From contig JAKAKL010000117.1 in assembly GCA_021824565.1 (NCBI GenBank), forward strand, positions 1 through 52,974: a stretch of 52,974 nt of DNA, written 5' to 3'. Below, piece after piece: positions 37,490-48,197 of the stretch. The notes beneath the pieces were generated by a model. The model searched no databases. It was given only the letters and a program-made list of their open reading frames with translations, and was not told the DNA's origin. The stretch's first letter is position 1. Every line of letters begins with the position of its first letter. Position numbers and translations under genes: made by a program. Source of the DNA: Bacteroidota bacterium (GTDB taxonomy: Bacteria; Bacteroidota; Ignavibacteria; Ignavibacteriales; Ignavibacteriaceae).

Positions 37490-38614
37490 ATGTCTAACCC
37501 GATTGGCATCACTGGTTATGATTTCGTCGAATTCTATGTCGGCTCAGCTAAGATGTGGGCATACTGGCATGCAAAGGCGATGGGGATGAATATCGCCGGT
37601 TATCTGGGACCTGAAACAGGTATCAAAGATAAAGTTTCATATTATCTCGTTAAAAATAAAATTCAGATTGTTATTACTTCTGCAGTGAAGCCAAGCAACT
37701 ATGAAGTATCGTCTTTTGTAGAACGACACGGAGACGGAGTAAAAAGATGGTCGCTTAAAGTAAAGGATGTTCATAAGGCTTTTGAAAATTCTATTTTGAA
37801 TGGAGCAGTTCCTGTTAGGAATCCTAAAAAGTTTAGTGATGACTCGGGTTTTATTGAAGAGGCAGCGATTAAGCTTTACGATGATACCGAAATAGTTTTT
37901 ATAAATCGGGATAATTATAAGGGTATTTTCAAACCAGGTTTTGGCAAGCATATACAAAAAATAAATCTGGATTTTGTAGAAACCGGCTTGAACGAAATTG
38001 ATCATATTGTGGGAAATGTAAGAATAAATGAAATGAACTTGTGGGAGAATTATATCAATAAGAGTTTAAACTTTGAAACATTTATAGAATTCGGCGCAGG
38101 AGACATATCTACTCAATATTCAGCTCTACTATCAAAAGTCGTTAGGTCTAAAGATGGCGTTCCGATAAAAAATCCAATTAACGAACCGTACGAAGGGAAA
38201 AAGAAATCGCAAATCGAAGAATATATTGAAGAATATCTTGGCTCCGGAATCCAGCACATTGCTATTTCTACAAATAATATTATTAGCACGATAGATTCGA
38301 TGAAGCGAAACGGTGTGGAATTTCTTACCCCGCCTGATACTTATTATGATATGTTAAAAGAGCGAGCTTCGGAAATATCGGAAAGTATAAGCGAACTAAA
38401 AAAGTTTGGAATACTCTGTGACAACTCTGAAGGCAATGGATATTTATTGCAGCTATTTACCAAGCCTATCGGCGACCGCCCCACATTTTTTTATGAGATT
38501 ATACAGCGACGTAACGGCGCTCTCGGCTTCGGGCAAGGAAATTTTCAATCGCTCTTTGAATCGATTGAAAAAGATCAAATGCTTAGAGGAAATTTTGATA
38601 GAGATGAAAATTAA
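37490..38614 (+). CDS. hppD: 4-hydroxyphenylpyruvate dioxygenase
   Basis: About 374 residues. The iron enzyme converts 4-hydroxyphenylpyruvate and O2 to homogentisate and CO2. It has two vicinal-oxygen-chelate halves. The iron ligands are a His in IDHIVGNVR, a His in GIQHIAISTNN and a Glu in FFYEIIQRR, followed by the usual GFGQGNFQSLFESIE tail. I start it at ATG 37490, where AAGGAG lies five bases upstream; the GTG at 37484 overlaps that site. It heads the homogentisate operon. Confidence 0.96.
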   Translation: MSNPIGITGYDFVEFYVGSAKMWAYWHAKAMGMNIAGYLGPETGIKDKVSYYLVKNKIQIVITSAVKPSNYEVSSFVERHGDGVKRWSLKVKDVHKAFENSILNGAVPVRNPKKFSDDSGFIEEAAIKLYDDTEIVFINRDNYKGIFKPGFGKHIQKINLDFVETGLNEIDHIVGNVRINEMNLWENYINKSLNFETFIEFGAGDISTQYSALLSKVVRSKDGVPIKNPINEPYEGKKKSQIEEYIEEYLGSGIQHIAISTNNIISTIDSMKRNGVEFLTPPDTYYDMLKERASEISESISELKKFGILCDNSEGNGYLLQLFTKPIGDRPTFFYEIIQRRNGALGFGQGNFQSLFESIEKDQMLRGNFDRDEN

Positions 38615-38658
38615 AATAAAAATAATTTTAAGAATTAATTTTCTTTACGGAGGCTGAC

Positions 38659-39822
38659 ATGCCATTTTATATTAAGCTAGGAAATGTACCGCATAAGCGG
38701 CATACAACATTTTATAAACAAGATGGAAAATCTCTTTACCGTGAAGAGTTATTCAGCACAAAAGGATTTTCCGGCATATATTCAATCAAGTATCATTTAT
38801 ATATGCCTCCGCAGGTTGAAAACATTAAAGAAATTCAAAAAGAAAATTTAGTTGAATGGAAAGAAGCGCCGCTTCAGTATTATCATTTTGTTACTGAAAG
38901 GAAAAAATCAGCAGGAAATTTTTATTCCGCTCGAAATGAATTCTTGAGAAACTCACATTGCATTATCTCAACTGCGCAGGTTTCAGAGGATACGGATATC
39001 TTTTATAGAAATAGTTTTATGCATGAAATAATTTTTATTCATCATGGCAGCGGTGTTTTTTACTCTGAGTATGGTCAACTTACATTTGAGGATTGGGATT
39101 ACATTGTCGTTCCAAAGGGTACGACTTATCAAATGAAGTTTAATAATTATAATAATATAAAATTGTTTGTAATAGAGTCGGACACTCCGTTTGAAATACC
39201 AAATCATTATAGAAATGAATATGGACAGCTTAAAGAAGATGCTCCATACTATGAGAGAGACTTTAAGGTTCCAAAGTTTATGGAGCCGGTAGATAAAAAA
39301 GGAAAATTCTCTCTAACTTTAAAAGTTAATAATAGAATTTTTGAATATGAGCTTCCTCATCATCCTTTCGATGTTATAGGTTGGGATGGATTTTTGTATC
39401 CGTATTCATTCAACTTAAAAGAATACGCTCCTAAGGTCGGCAAGCTTCATTTGCCTCCGCCGATCCATCTTATGTTTATTACTGAACATTTTGTCGTTTG
39501 TAATTTTGTTCCGCGTCTATTTGATTTCCATCCCGATTCAATTCCCGCTCCTTATTATCATTCTAACGTAGACAGTGATGAAGTAATATATTATGTGCAT
39601 GGAGATTTTATGTCCCGTACCGGCGTGAAAGAAACATCGATTACATTGCATCCAATGGGAATACCACACGGACCGCAGCCAGGAAAAATGGAAGCGTCTA
39701 TCGGCAAGAAAGATACTGAAGAATATGCAATCATGATCGATTCATTTTCACATTTGTCCGTTACAAAAAATGTTAAAGATACGATGGTTGAAGATTATCA
39801 TCATTCGTGGCTTGAAAAGTAA
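38659..39822 (+). CDS. hmgA: Homogentisate 1,2-dioxygenase
   Basis: The 387-residue cupin-fold iron enzyme opens homogentisate to maleylacetoacetate with O2. The metal site is carried by YYHSNVDSDEVIYYVHGDF (His and Glu) and MGIPHGPQPG (His) in the C-terminal third; the N-terminal half has the second cupin (FIHHGSGVFYSEYGQL). GGAGG lies seven bases before the ATG. It is 44 bases after hppD and 14 before the aminotransferase. Confidence 0.96.
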   Translation: MPFYIKLGNVPHKRHTTFYKQDGKSLYREELFSTKGFSGIYSIKYHLYMPPQVENIKEIQKENLVEWKEAPLQYYHFVTERKKSAGNFYSARNEFLRNSHCIISTAQVSEDTDIFYRNSFMHEIIFIHHGSGVFYSEYGQLTFEDWDYIVVPKGTTYQMKFNNYNNIKLFVIESDTPFEIPNHYRNEYGQLKEDAPYYERDFKVPKFMEPVDKKGKFSLTLKVNNRIFEYELPHHPFDVIGWDGFLYPYSFNLKEYAPKVGKLHLPPPIHLMFITEHFVVCNFVPRLFDFHPDSIPAPYYHSNVDSDEVIYYVHGDFMSRTGVKETSITLHPMGIPHGPQPGKMEASIGKKDTEEYAIMIDSFSHLSVTKNVKDTMVEDYHHSWLEK

Positions 39823-39836
39823 ATTCAAAAAAAATA

Positions 39837-41012
39837 ATGATTACAATACCCAAACATATTCAAGAGCTTATACCTTATAAAGCCGGGAAGCCCATCGAGG
39901 AATTAGCTAGAGAGAAAGGACTTACAAAAATTGTCAAGCTTGCATCAAATGAAAATCCTTTAGGACCTTCTCCCAAAGCATTAGAGGCAATTATAAAATA
40001 TTCCGCCGATGTTAATAGATATACAAATCCTTCTGCTTATAAACTTGTTAATGCTATTTCAAAAAAATACGATCAGCCTCCGCAGAAAATTATTACCGGA
40101 AGCGGCTCCGATTCATTGCTTCAATATATTGTTACAGCTTTTTCTGATGATGATGATGAAATACTAACTTCACATGGAACGTTTATAGGCTGGTATGTTA
40201 ATGCTGATAAATACGCGCGCAAGTCTAAACTAGTTCTGTTAAATAATTATCACGTTGATATAGCGGGGCTTGCTGACAATATAACGACGAAAACAAAAAT
40301 TATCTATCTTGCGAACCCTAATAACCCAACCGGAACGATGTTTACTAAAAATGAGTTTGATAATTTTCTGTTAAAAGTTCCTAAGAATATTCTGGTTATT
40401 CTTGATGAAGCATATACTATTTACGCCGAAGATAATCCGGACTATCCAGATGGTCTTAAGTATGATTTAGAAAATTTAATTGTGTTACGAACTATGTCTA
40501 AAGCATATGGATTAGCTGGAATAAGAATCGGTTTTGCAATTGGACCGGAATATTTAATTAAAGCCTTATATAAAGTTAAACTTCCGTTTGAACCTAATCT
40601 TCTAGCTCAAGAAGCAGCCATAGCAGCTTTAGACGATAATGACTTCATCATCCGCTCAAAGGAATTAAATAAAAAATCTTTGGAAATGATGCGGAAGAAA
40701 TTTGATGAACTAAAAATTAAATACGTTCCAACGAGTGCTAACTTTTATCTTATATTATTTCAAAATGAAGAATATGCTGAAGAGTTTAACGAAGAATGCC
40801 TGAACAGCGGCTTGATAGTCCGACCGTTAAAGTCGTTTGGTATAAATAATGGCATTAGAATTAACTCGGGCACTATTGAAGAAACAATTTTTGCTTTAGA
40901 AGTAATTGAAAAAGTCCACCTTAAACTTTTAAAAAAATACAGCACAGTTTTTACAATAAATAAATTCAAAAAAAAACATTATGAAGCTAGTTTCTTACGA
41001 AATCAAAGATAA
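39837..41012 (+). CDS. HisC-type aminotransferase, probable tyrosine/aromatic transaminase
   Basis: The 391-residue PLP enzyme is of the HisC/aspartate-aminotransferase fold: KLASNENPLGPSPKALEAI, GSGSDSLLQYIV, LANPNNPTGTMFT and TMSKAYGLAGIRIGF with the PLP lysine. Placed among homogentisate genes, it most likely makes 4-hydroxyphenylpyruvate from tyrosine rather than histidinol phosphate; this is by context. Its last 20 or so residues lie beyond the usual family end and overlap the next gene by 32 bases, after two poly-A runs (40931-40937 and 40968-40976), so the true end may be earlier. Confidence 0.8.
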   Translation: MITIPKHIQELIPYKAGKPIEELAREKGLTKIVKLASNENPLGPSPKALEAIIKYSADVNRYTNPSAYKLVNAISKKYDQPPQKIITGSGSDSLLQYIVTAFSDDDDEILTSHGTFIGWYVNADKYARKSKLVLLNNYHVDIAGLADNITTKTKIIYLANPNNPTGTMFTKNEFDNFLLKVPKNILVILDEAYTIYAEDNPDYPDGLKYDLENLIVLRTMSKAYGLAGIRIGFAIGPEYLIKALYKVKLPFEPNLLAQEAAIAALDDNDFIIRSKELNKKSLEMMRKKFDELKIKYVPTSANFYLILFQNEEYAEEFNEECLNSGLIVRPLKSFGINNGIRINSGTIEETIFALEVIEKVHLKLLKKYSTVFTINKFKKKHYEASFLRNQR

Positions 41013-41985
41013 AGAGAGATTGGGAATTTTTTTTGAGGGCAAGATATTTGATGTTCAAAAAAACGGAACGACGTTGGGACTTAATCTGCCGTCAAGCATG
41101 AAGGATTTTCTAAATGGCTGGGATAAATATTATAATAAAATGTTAAAGCTGTATCAGAAAATAACAAAAGGATATATAAAAAAATCTTATAAAAAAAATG
41201 AAATAAAATTATTAGCTCCTGTGCCTCATCCTACGTCTTGCCGGGACGGCTATGCTTTTAGGCAGCATGTTGAAACAGCAAGAAGGAATAGAGGTGTTGA
41301 AATGATTCCTGAGTTTGATCAATTTCCAGTTTTCTATTTTACGAACCACAATGCTGTCTTTGGAGAGGGAGATATTGTGGTCGAAGACGATCATTTAGAA
41401 AGACTGGACTTTGAACTCGAAGCTGCTGTTGTTATTAATAAGAGAGGTAAAAATATTAAATCTCATGAAGCTGATTCCTTCATTGCAGGTTATATGGTAA
41501 TGAATGATTTATCTGCAAGAAGATTGCAGTCTGAAGAAATGAAATTGAATTTAGGTCCCGCAAAGGGTAAAGATTTCGCTACTACAATCGGACCATATCT
41601 TGTCACTACTGACGAACTGGAGACATTTAAAATAACATCTCCTGTTGGAAATAAATACGATTTGGAAATGAAGGCTTATCATAACGGCAAGCAAGTTTCC
41701 GAAGGGAACCTTAAGGATATGAACTGGACTTTCGCACAAATTATAGAAAGAGCTTCTTACGGTGTTGAAATATTTCCTGGAGATATTATAGGCTCTGGTA
41801 CAGTTGGTACCGGATGCTATCTCGAATTAAATGATACCTGGGCTTTGGAAGCTAAAGCAGCAGGGAAGGAATTTACTCCAATTTGGCTAAAAGAAAACGA
41901 CATAATAGAATTGGAAATAGCAGGGCTTGGCAGACTATCAAATAAAATTATTAAGTCTCCTTATAACAATAAATTAAAAAAATAA
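40981..41985 (+). CDS. fahA: Fumarylacetoacetate hydrolase
   Basis: The 334-residue enzyme splits fumarylacetoacetate to fumarate and acetoacetate. It has an N-terminal cap (1-70) and the FAH fold: CRDGYAFRQHVE, a metal site in DFELEAAVV, GYMVMNDLSARRLQ, KGKDFATTIGP and IIGSGTVGTGCYLE. It follows hmgA and the aminotransferase with a start inside the aminotransferase reading frame and little sign of its own ribosome binding site (a poly-A stretch precedes it), suggesting translational coupling. Confidence 0.9.
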   Translation: MKLVSYEIKDKERLGIFFEGKIFDVQKNGTTLGLNLPSSMKDFLNGWDKYYNKMLKLYQKITKGYIKKSYKKNEIKLLAPVPHPTSCRDGYAFRQHVETARRNRGVEMIPEFDQFPVFYFTNHNAVFGEGDIVVEDDHLERLDFELEAAVVINKRGKNIKSHEADSFIAGYMVMNDLSARRLQSEEMKLNLGPAKGKDFATTIGPYLVTTDELETFKITSPVGNKYDLEMKAYHNGKQVSEGNLKDMNWTFAQIIERASYGVEIFPGDIIGSGTVGTGCYLELNDTWALEAKAAGKEFTPIWLKENDIIELEIAGLGRLSNKIIKSPYNNKLKK

Positions 41986-42023
41986 TTTCAAATAATTTCT
42001 CGTTTTATTAAAAAGAAAACAAA

Positions 42024-43985
<1,962 letters not shown>

Positions 43986-44122
43986 GTAAGCTAAATAAAA
44001 TTAACAGCCTTCATTATTATAAGTTTATTTTGTCCTGAGTAATAACTTTTTCTTATAAAGTTAGATTATTAGTCGTTTATTATTATATTTATGTTAGCTT
44101 AAATTATTTTGAAAGGAATTCC

Positions 44123-44605
44123 ATGATTGCCAAACAGGATCTTTTGAATTTGCTTAAAAAAGAATTTGCTACCACACTTAAAGTAGTGTACTCTTTCCCC
44201 GAAGGTAAACTGGATTTTTCTCCGCACGAACGCTCATCAAACGCTCGCAAACTAATGTCCACATTCGTCTTTGAAATGTACTTGATCGATTCTTACGTTA
44301 TTGGAACTGAGATTGACCGCTCTGTTTTCAAAGCATATTCTCCCGATAGTGTAAAACAAGTTATTTCTGATTTTGAAGCGCAGTCTGCAAATATTCTTTT
44401 TAAACTTGAAAATTTATCAGATGACGGAATGAATAAACAGATAGAATTTGCAGGTGTAAAAATGACATCAGAGCAGTTTATTATGATGATGCTTTTTGAT
44501 CAAATACATCACCGCGGACAATTATCGGTTTATGTTCGAATGGCTGGAGGGAAAGTTCCATCTATTTATGGACCTTCGGCAGACGATCCTGGAACAAATC
44601 TTTAA
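44123..44605 (+). CDS. DinB-like four-helix protein, downstream of the homogentisate operon
   Basis: The 160-residue protein belongs to the DinB/YfiT superfamily: the C-terminal DQIHHRGQLSVYVRMAGGKVPSIYGPSADD is highly typical. The first metal-binding His of the family is not obvious (LMSTFVFEMYLID at the expected place), so metal binding may be incomplete. The superfamily includes thiol-dependent maleylpyruvate isomerase; the locus lacks a known maleylacetoacetate isomerase, so this protein is a speculative candidate. It lies 137 bases after aacS with a good AAAGGAATT binding site. Confidence 0.82.
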   Translation: MIAKQDLLNLLKKEFATTLKVVYSFPEGKLDFSPHERSSNARKLMSTFVFEMYLIDSYVIGTEIDRSVFKAYSPDSVKQVISDFEAQSANILFKLENLSDDGMNKQIEFAGVKMTSEQFIMMMLFDQIHHRGQLSVYVRMAGGKVPSIYGPSADDPGTNL

Positions 44606-44648
44606 ATAGCCAAAGCTCATAGAAACTAAAAAGGAAGGAATAAATTCT

Positions 44649-45077
44649 ATGAAGAGAAATATTAGTTTCGTTTGTTTAATGCTGCCAGCAATATTTTTTA
44701 TTTCAGGATGTGCAGGAAATTTTAATCTTGCAGGCAAATGGGATGGTAAAATGATTCAACGCGATGGACCCCGCGGCGAAAGCGGATACATTATGACGTT
44801 TAATATTGGTCAGAAAGACTCAACCGTTTACGGCATATCAAGAATTGAAATCCCCGAAACTCCTTACTTTGCTGAAATGAAAATCAAAGGATTAATCAAG
44901 AACGATACTTTATACTTTGCGGAAACAAATATCCTAAAGCAAAATGAAAGAGCCGGCTATTTTTGGTGCTTGAAAAAAGGCGCGTTGAAAATTAACGTTA
45001 AGAATAAATCAATGGAAGGTAAATGGGCTTCAAAGGATTGCGCCCCGGGAATGATATATATGGCTAAAACAAAATAA
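44649..45077 (+). CDS. Small lipoprotein of unknown function
   Basis: The 142-residue protein has a lipobox (FFISGCAG, Cys about 21). A beta-rich domain follows, beginning NLAGKWDGKMIQRDG and ending SMEGKWASKDCAPGMIYM. The two W-G/K-W strands and the length recall small lipocalin-like or DUF-type envelope proteins; I do not assign a family. A ribosome binding site (GGAAGGAAT) precedes the ATG. It follows the DinB gene by 43 bases. Confidence 0.7.
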   Translation: MKRNISFVCLMLPAIFFISGCAGNFNLAGKWDGKMIQRDGPRGESGYIMTFNIGQKDSTVYGISRIEIPETPYFAEMKIKGLIKNDTLYFAETNILKQNERAGYFWCLKKGALKINVKNKSMEGKWASKDCAPGMIYMAKTK

Positions 45078-45331
45078 AAATATCCAGTTCCAAGTTTACT
45101 TTTATGAAATTTCTCATAAATTAATTACTGCAAAAAATATTTATAAGTTAATTTATTTTTTTATTAAATTAGTACAGCTTAATTAAACATTAAGAGGGAA
45201 TTTTAATTTGATAATTTTTTGTACTTGCTATAGTCCGGCTTTTGATTCAAACATGTTTGTTCCAAAAGAACAAATACCGCGTTATATATTAATTACCCCA
45301 AATATATTTCCAAATCATAAGGAGAATTATT

Positions 45332-46462
45332 ATGAAAGATAAAAGATCTGATCTCGCAGGTCCAGGTATCGGTAATTACGAGGACCTTAAAAATATTCTA
45401 CCGGTAGGATACAAGCCTTTGCTTCCTCCTAAGGAAAGAGCAAAAGCAATTTTTACCGTCAAAAATTATATTGAAGAAAACCTCTGCAAGGAACTTAACC
45501 TGCAAATGGTTCCCGTTCCGCTTATTGTTGACAGAGAAAGCGGCATTAATGATTATCTTGATCGTGATGGTTCTAGAACTCCCGTTCAATTTCCGTGCGG
45601 ACTTGGTCTTGATAAACCTATTCAAGCTCAAGTTGTGCAGGCAGCGACCAAATGGAAAAGAGTTGCTCTAAAAGAATTCGGTTGTAAAGTTGGCGAAGGC
45701 ATCTGCACGGATATGAGAGCGATTAGAAAAGATTATTTTCTCGATCACGATCATAGCTCTTATGTTGATCAATGGGATTGGGAAAGAGTTATAACTTCCG
45801 AAGAGAGAAATCTTGATTTCTTAAAAGATGTAGTAAAAAAAATCTGGAAAGTTATTCACGGCGCAGGCACTATTGCTCAAGAAGAGTTTCCTCAACTGAA
45901 GACAAATGATTATCCTGACTTTCCCGAAGAGCTGACTTTTTTGCATGCTGAAGAAATACTAAATATGTATCCTGATTTACCAAGAAAAGAAAGAGAGACC
46001 CGCGTCCTTTTAGAAAAAGCGCCTGCATTATTTATAATTGGTATTGGCTGGCCTCTTAAGGATGGCTATCCGCATGAGCTTCGCGCTGCCGATTATGATG
46101 ATTGGGTAACCGAAACTATTAAAAGCGGCGGAGAACAATTCCACGGTCTTAATGGAGATATTCTTGTTTGGAATCCTGTTACAAAAAGACGTCACGAATT
46201 AAGCTCTATGGGAATTAGAGTTACTAAAGATACATTGAAAATACAACTTAAGATGTCCAACCAGGAAGATTTCTTAAACCTGCCTTACCATAAAGCAATT
46301 CTAAACGATGAAATTCCTTTAAGCATTGGCGGCGGAATCGGGCAATCACGAACTTATATGTATCTTTTAAGATGTGCACATTTGGGAGAAGTAAGCGTTG
46401 CGGTTTGGCCCGAGAAGCTTAAAAAAATATGCGAGGACAAAAATATAAACGTTTTATATTAG
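45332..46462 (+). CDS. asnA: Aspartate-ammonia ligase (asparagine synthetase A)
   Basis: The 376-residue enzyme makes asparagine from aspartate, ATP and ammonia. It resembles class II aminoacyl-tRNA synthetases: MVPVPLIVDRESGINDYLDRDG, KWKRVALKEFG, LDHDHSSYVDQWDWE and the C-terminal GGGIGQSRTYMYLL. It is about 46 residues longer than E. coli AsnA. A strong AAGGAG binding site precedes ATG 45332, and the 254-base gap before it should hold its promoter. Ammonia from tyrosine phenol-lyase would be a possible substrate, but nothing ties them beyond proximity. Confidence 0.94.
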   Translation: MKDKRSDLAGPGIGNYEDLKNILPVGYKPLLPPKERAKAIFTVKNYIEENLCKELNLQMVPVPLIVDRESGINDYLDRDGSRTPVQFPCGLGLDKPIQAQVVQAATKWKRVALKEFGCKVGEGICTDMRAIRKDYFLDHDHSSYVDQWDWERVITSEERNLDFLKDVVKKIWKVIHGAGTIAQEEFPQLKTNDYPDFPEELTFLHAEEILNMYPDLPRKERETRVLLEKAPALFIIGIGWPLKDGYPHELRAADYDDWVTETIKSGGEQFHGLNGDILVWNPVTKRRHELSSMGIRVTKDTLKIQLKMSNQEDFLNLPYHKAILNDEIPLSIGGGIGQSRTYMYLLRCAHLGEVSVAVWPEKLKKICEDKNINVLY

Positions 46463-46491
46463 TTTAATTTTATTTCAGAAAGGAATATTCT

Positions 46492-47970
46492 ATGGCTCAA
46501 ACTTCTGCTAAGACTAAAAGAGAAATCAAATTAATCCTTTTCTCCATTTTGTTGTTTAACACATTGCTGATCGGAAAAGGATTAAAGAATAAGCACGAGA
46601 AAAATGTTTATAAAAAAATTACTACCGCCGACGTCTATCTAACCGCCAAAGATACCGAAGATAGAATAAGCCATAAAGGAATGCTTACATTTGAATCTTT
46701 TGAACAGCCTGAAGAAAGCGCTCCAACAATTATTTTGGATAGAACAAAAACTTTCCAAAAAATAATAGGAATTGGCGGCGCTTTAACGGATGCCTCAGCA
46801 GAAGTTTTTTATAAAATGCCCGTGGAGAAACAAAAAGAAATCTTAACCGCATTGTTTAATAAAGAAAAAGGCGACGGCTTTTCGATTGGCAGAACAAATA
46901 TTCATAGCTGCGATTTCTCAAGCTCAAGCTATACTTATGATGAAACTCCCGGCGATACTGCATTGAAAGATTTTACCGTCGAGCACGATTTAAAGTATAG
47001 AATTCCTTTTATCAAAGCAGCCATAAAAGAAAATGGCAATGACTTTAAGTTGTTTGCATCGCCGTGGAGTCCTCCGGCGTGGATGAAAACTAATAACGAT
47101 ATGCTTCACGGCGGAAAATTAAAACCGGAGTACGATCAAACATGGGCGAATTATCTTGTTAAGTTTGTAAAAGCTTATCGCAAGGAAGGAATCAATATTT
47201 GGGGAATGACTGTTCAAAATGAACCAATGGCTGTGCAGCGCTGGGAATCATGCATCTTTACTGCGGATGAAGAAAGAGACTTTGTAAAAAATTATTTAGG
47301 ACCTGCACTGCATAATTCCGGTCTGTCTAATCTTAAACTGATGATCTGGGACCACAATCGCGGAATTATGTATCAGCGGGCTGCAGCAGTTTATGAAGAT
47401 ACCGCCGCTGCAAAATATGTTTGGGGAACAGGATTCCATTGGTACGTGGGAAATCATTTCGATAATGTCAGGCTTGTTCACGATGCGTTCCCTAAAAAGC
47501 ATCTTTTATTTACGGAAGGAACCGAAGCTAACTTTGATCCCGACAGCTTGCTTGTATGGAAGTGGGGAGAAATGTTCGGCAAGTCTATTATTATGGATTT
47601 AAATAATTGGGCGGAAGGCTGGACTGCGTGGAATGTTATTCTTGATCAGCATGGCGGACCTAATCATACGGATAATTTTTGTATGGCTCCGATAATTTGT
47701 AACACCGAAACCGGCAAGCTTACTTATATGAACTCTTTTTATTATATCGGGCATTTCTCCAAATTTATTAGACCCGGTGCAAAAAGAATTATTTGCTCTT
47801 CAAACTCTGATGATCTTCTTGCAACTGCGTTTGAAAACAAGGACGGCAAAATTGCTGTAGTTGTATTAAATACCACGGATAAGGATATTGATTTCTACAC
47901 TTGGATCGAAGAAAGCGCCGTTAAGTACAATAGCCCCGCTCATTCAATTATTACTTTGGTCTTGCAATAA
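46492..47970 (+). CDS. GH30 family glycosidase, exported or membrane-anchored
   Basis: The 492-residue enzyme has an N-terminal hydrophobic segment (about residues 13-28) serving as signal or anchor. The GH30 barrel follows: GIGGALTDASAEVF, SPWSPPAWMKTN, and the acid/base E244 in VQNEPMAVQ. Later come WGTGFHWYVGNHF, the nucleophile E342 in FTEGTEAN, and a C-terminal beta-sandwich (about 410-492). GH30 members of this subgroup are glucosylceramidase- or beta-1,6-glucanase-like; the substrate is unknown. It follows asnA by 29 bases and ends in a terminator. Confidence 0.92.
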   Translation: MAQTSAKTKREIKLILFSILLFNTLLIGKGLKNKHEKNVYKKITTADVYLTAKDTEDRISHKGMLTFESFEQPEESAPTIILDRTKTFQKIIGIGGALTDASAEVFYKMPVEKQKEILTALFNKEKGDGFSIGRTNIHSCDFSSSSYTYDETPGDTALKDFTVEHDLKYRIPFIKAAIKENGNDFKLFASPWSPPAWMKTNNDMLHGGKLKPEYDQTWANYLVKFVKAYRKEGINIWGMTVQNEPMAVQRWESCIFTADEERDFVKNYLGPALHNSGLSNLKLMIWDHNRGIMYQRAAAVYEDTAAAKYVWGTGFHWYVGNHFDNVRLVHDAFPKKHLLFTEGTEANFDPDSLLVWKWGEMFGKSIIMDLNNWAEGWTAWNVILDQHGGPNHTDNFCMAPIICNTETGKLTYMNSFYYIGHFSKFIRPGAKRIICSSNSDDLLATAFENKDGKIAVVVLNTTDKDIDFYTWIEESAVKYNSPAHSIITLVLQ

Positions 47971-47991
47971 TATTTTTGTGCATTATTTAAC

Positions 47992-48031
47992 GATACTGGA
48001 GCTATTATAATAATAACTCCAGTATCCTTTT
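47992..48031 (+). terminator. Rho-independent terminator after the GH30 gene
   Basis: GATACTGGAG (47992-48001) pairs perfectly with CTCCAGTATC (48017-48026), with further pairing inside the AT-rich loop. CTTTT follows at 48027-48031. It lies 21 bases after the glycosidase stop. Confidence 0.9.
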
Positions 48032-48197
48032 AGCGGCAAAGAGCTGAAGAAATACCTGCCTGACTGCTCTCCGTATTTATCATCCATTCTTCTAAGTTAT
48101 CAATTTTATTAAACTTCAGACAAAATAATTCGATAATGATAAGGTAAAATTGTATAAACCTTAAAGTTTATTTGTTTATCATGTTGATGGGAAGAAA

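Noticed and set aside
38406-38657. 83-codon plus frame overlapping the end of hppD
   Set aside because: Out of frame inside hppD's conserved C-terminal motif and without its own ribosome binding site.
47393-47602. Extra frames inside the GH30 gene (47296-47502 minus, 47393-47602 plus)
   Set aside because: They lie within the conserved catalytic barrel and have no independent support.
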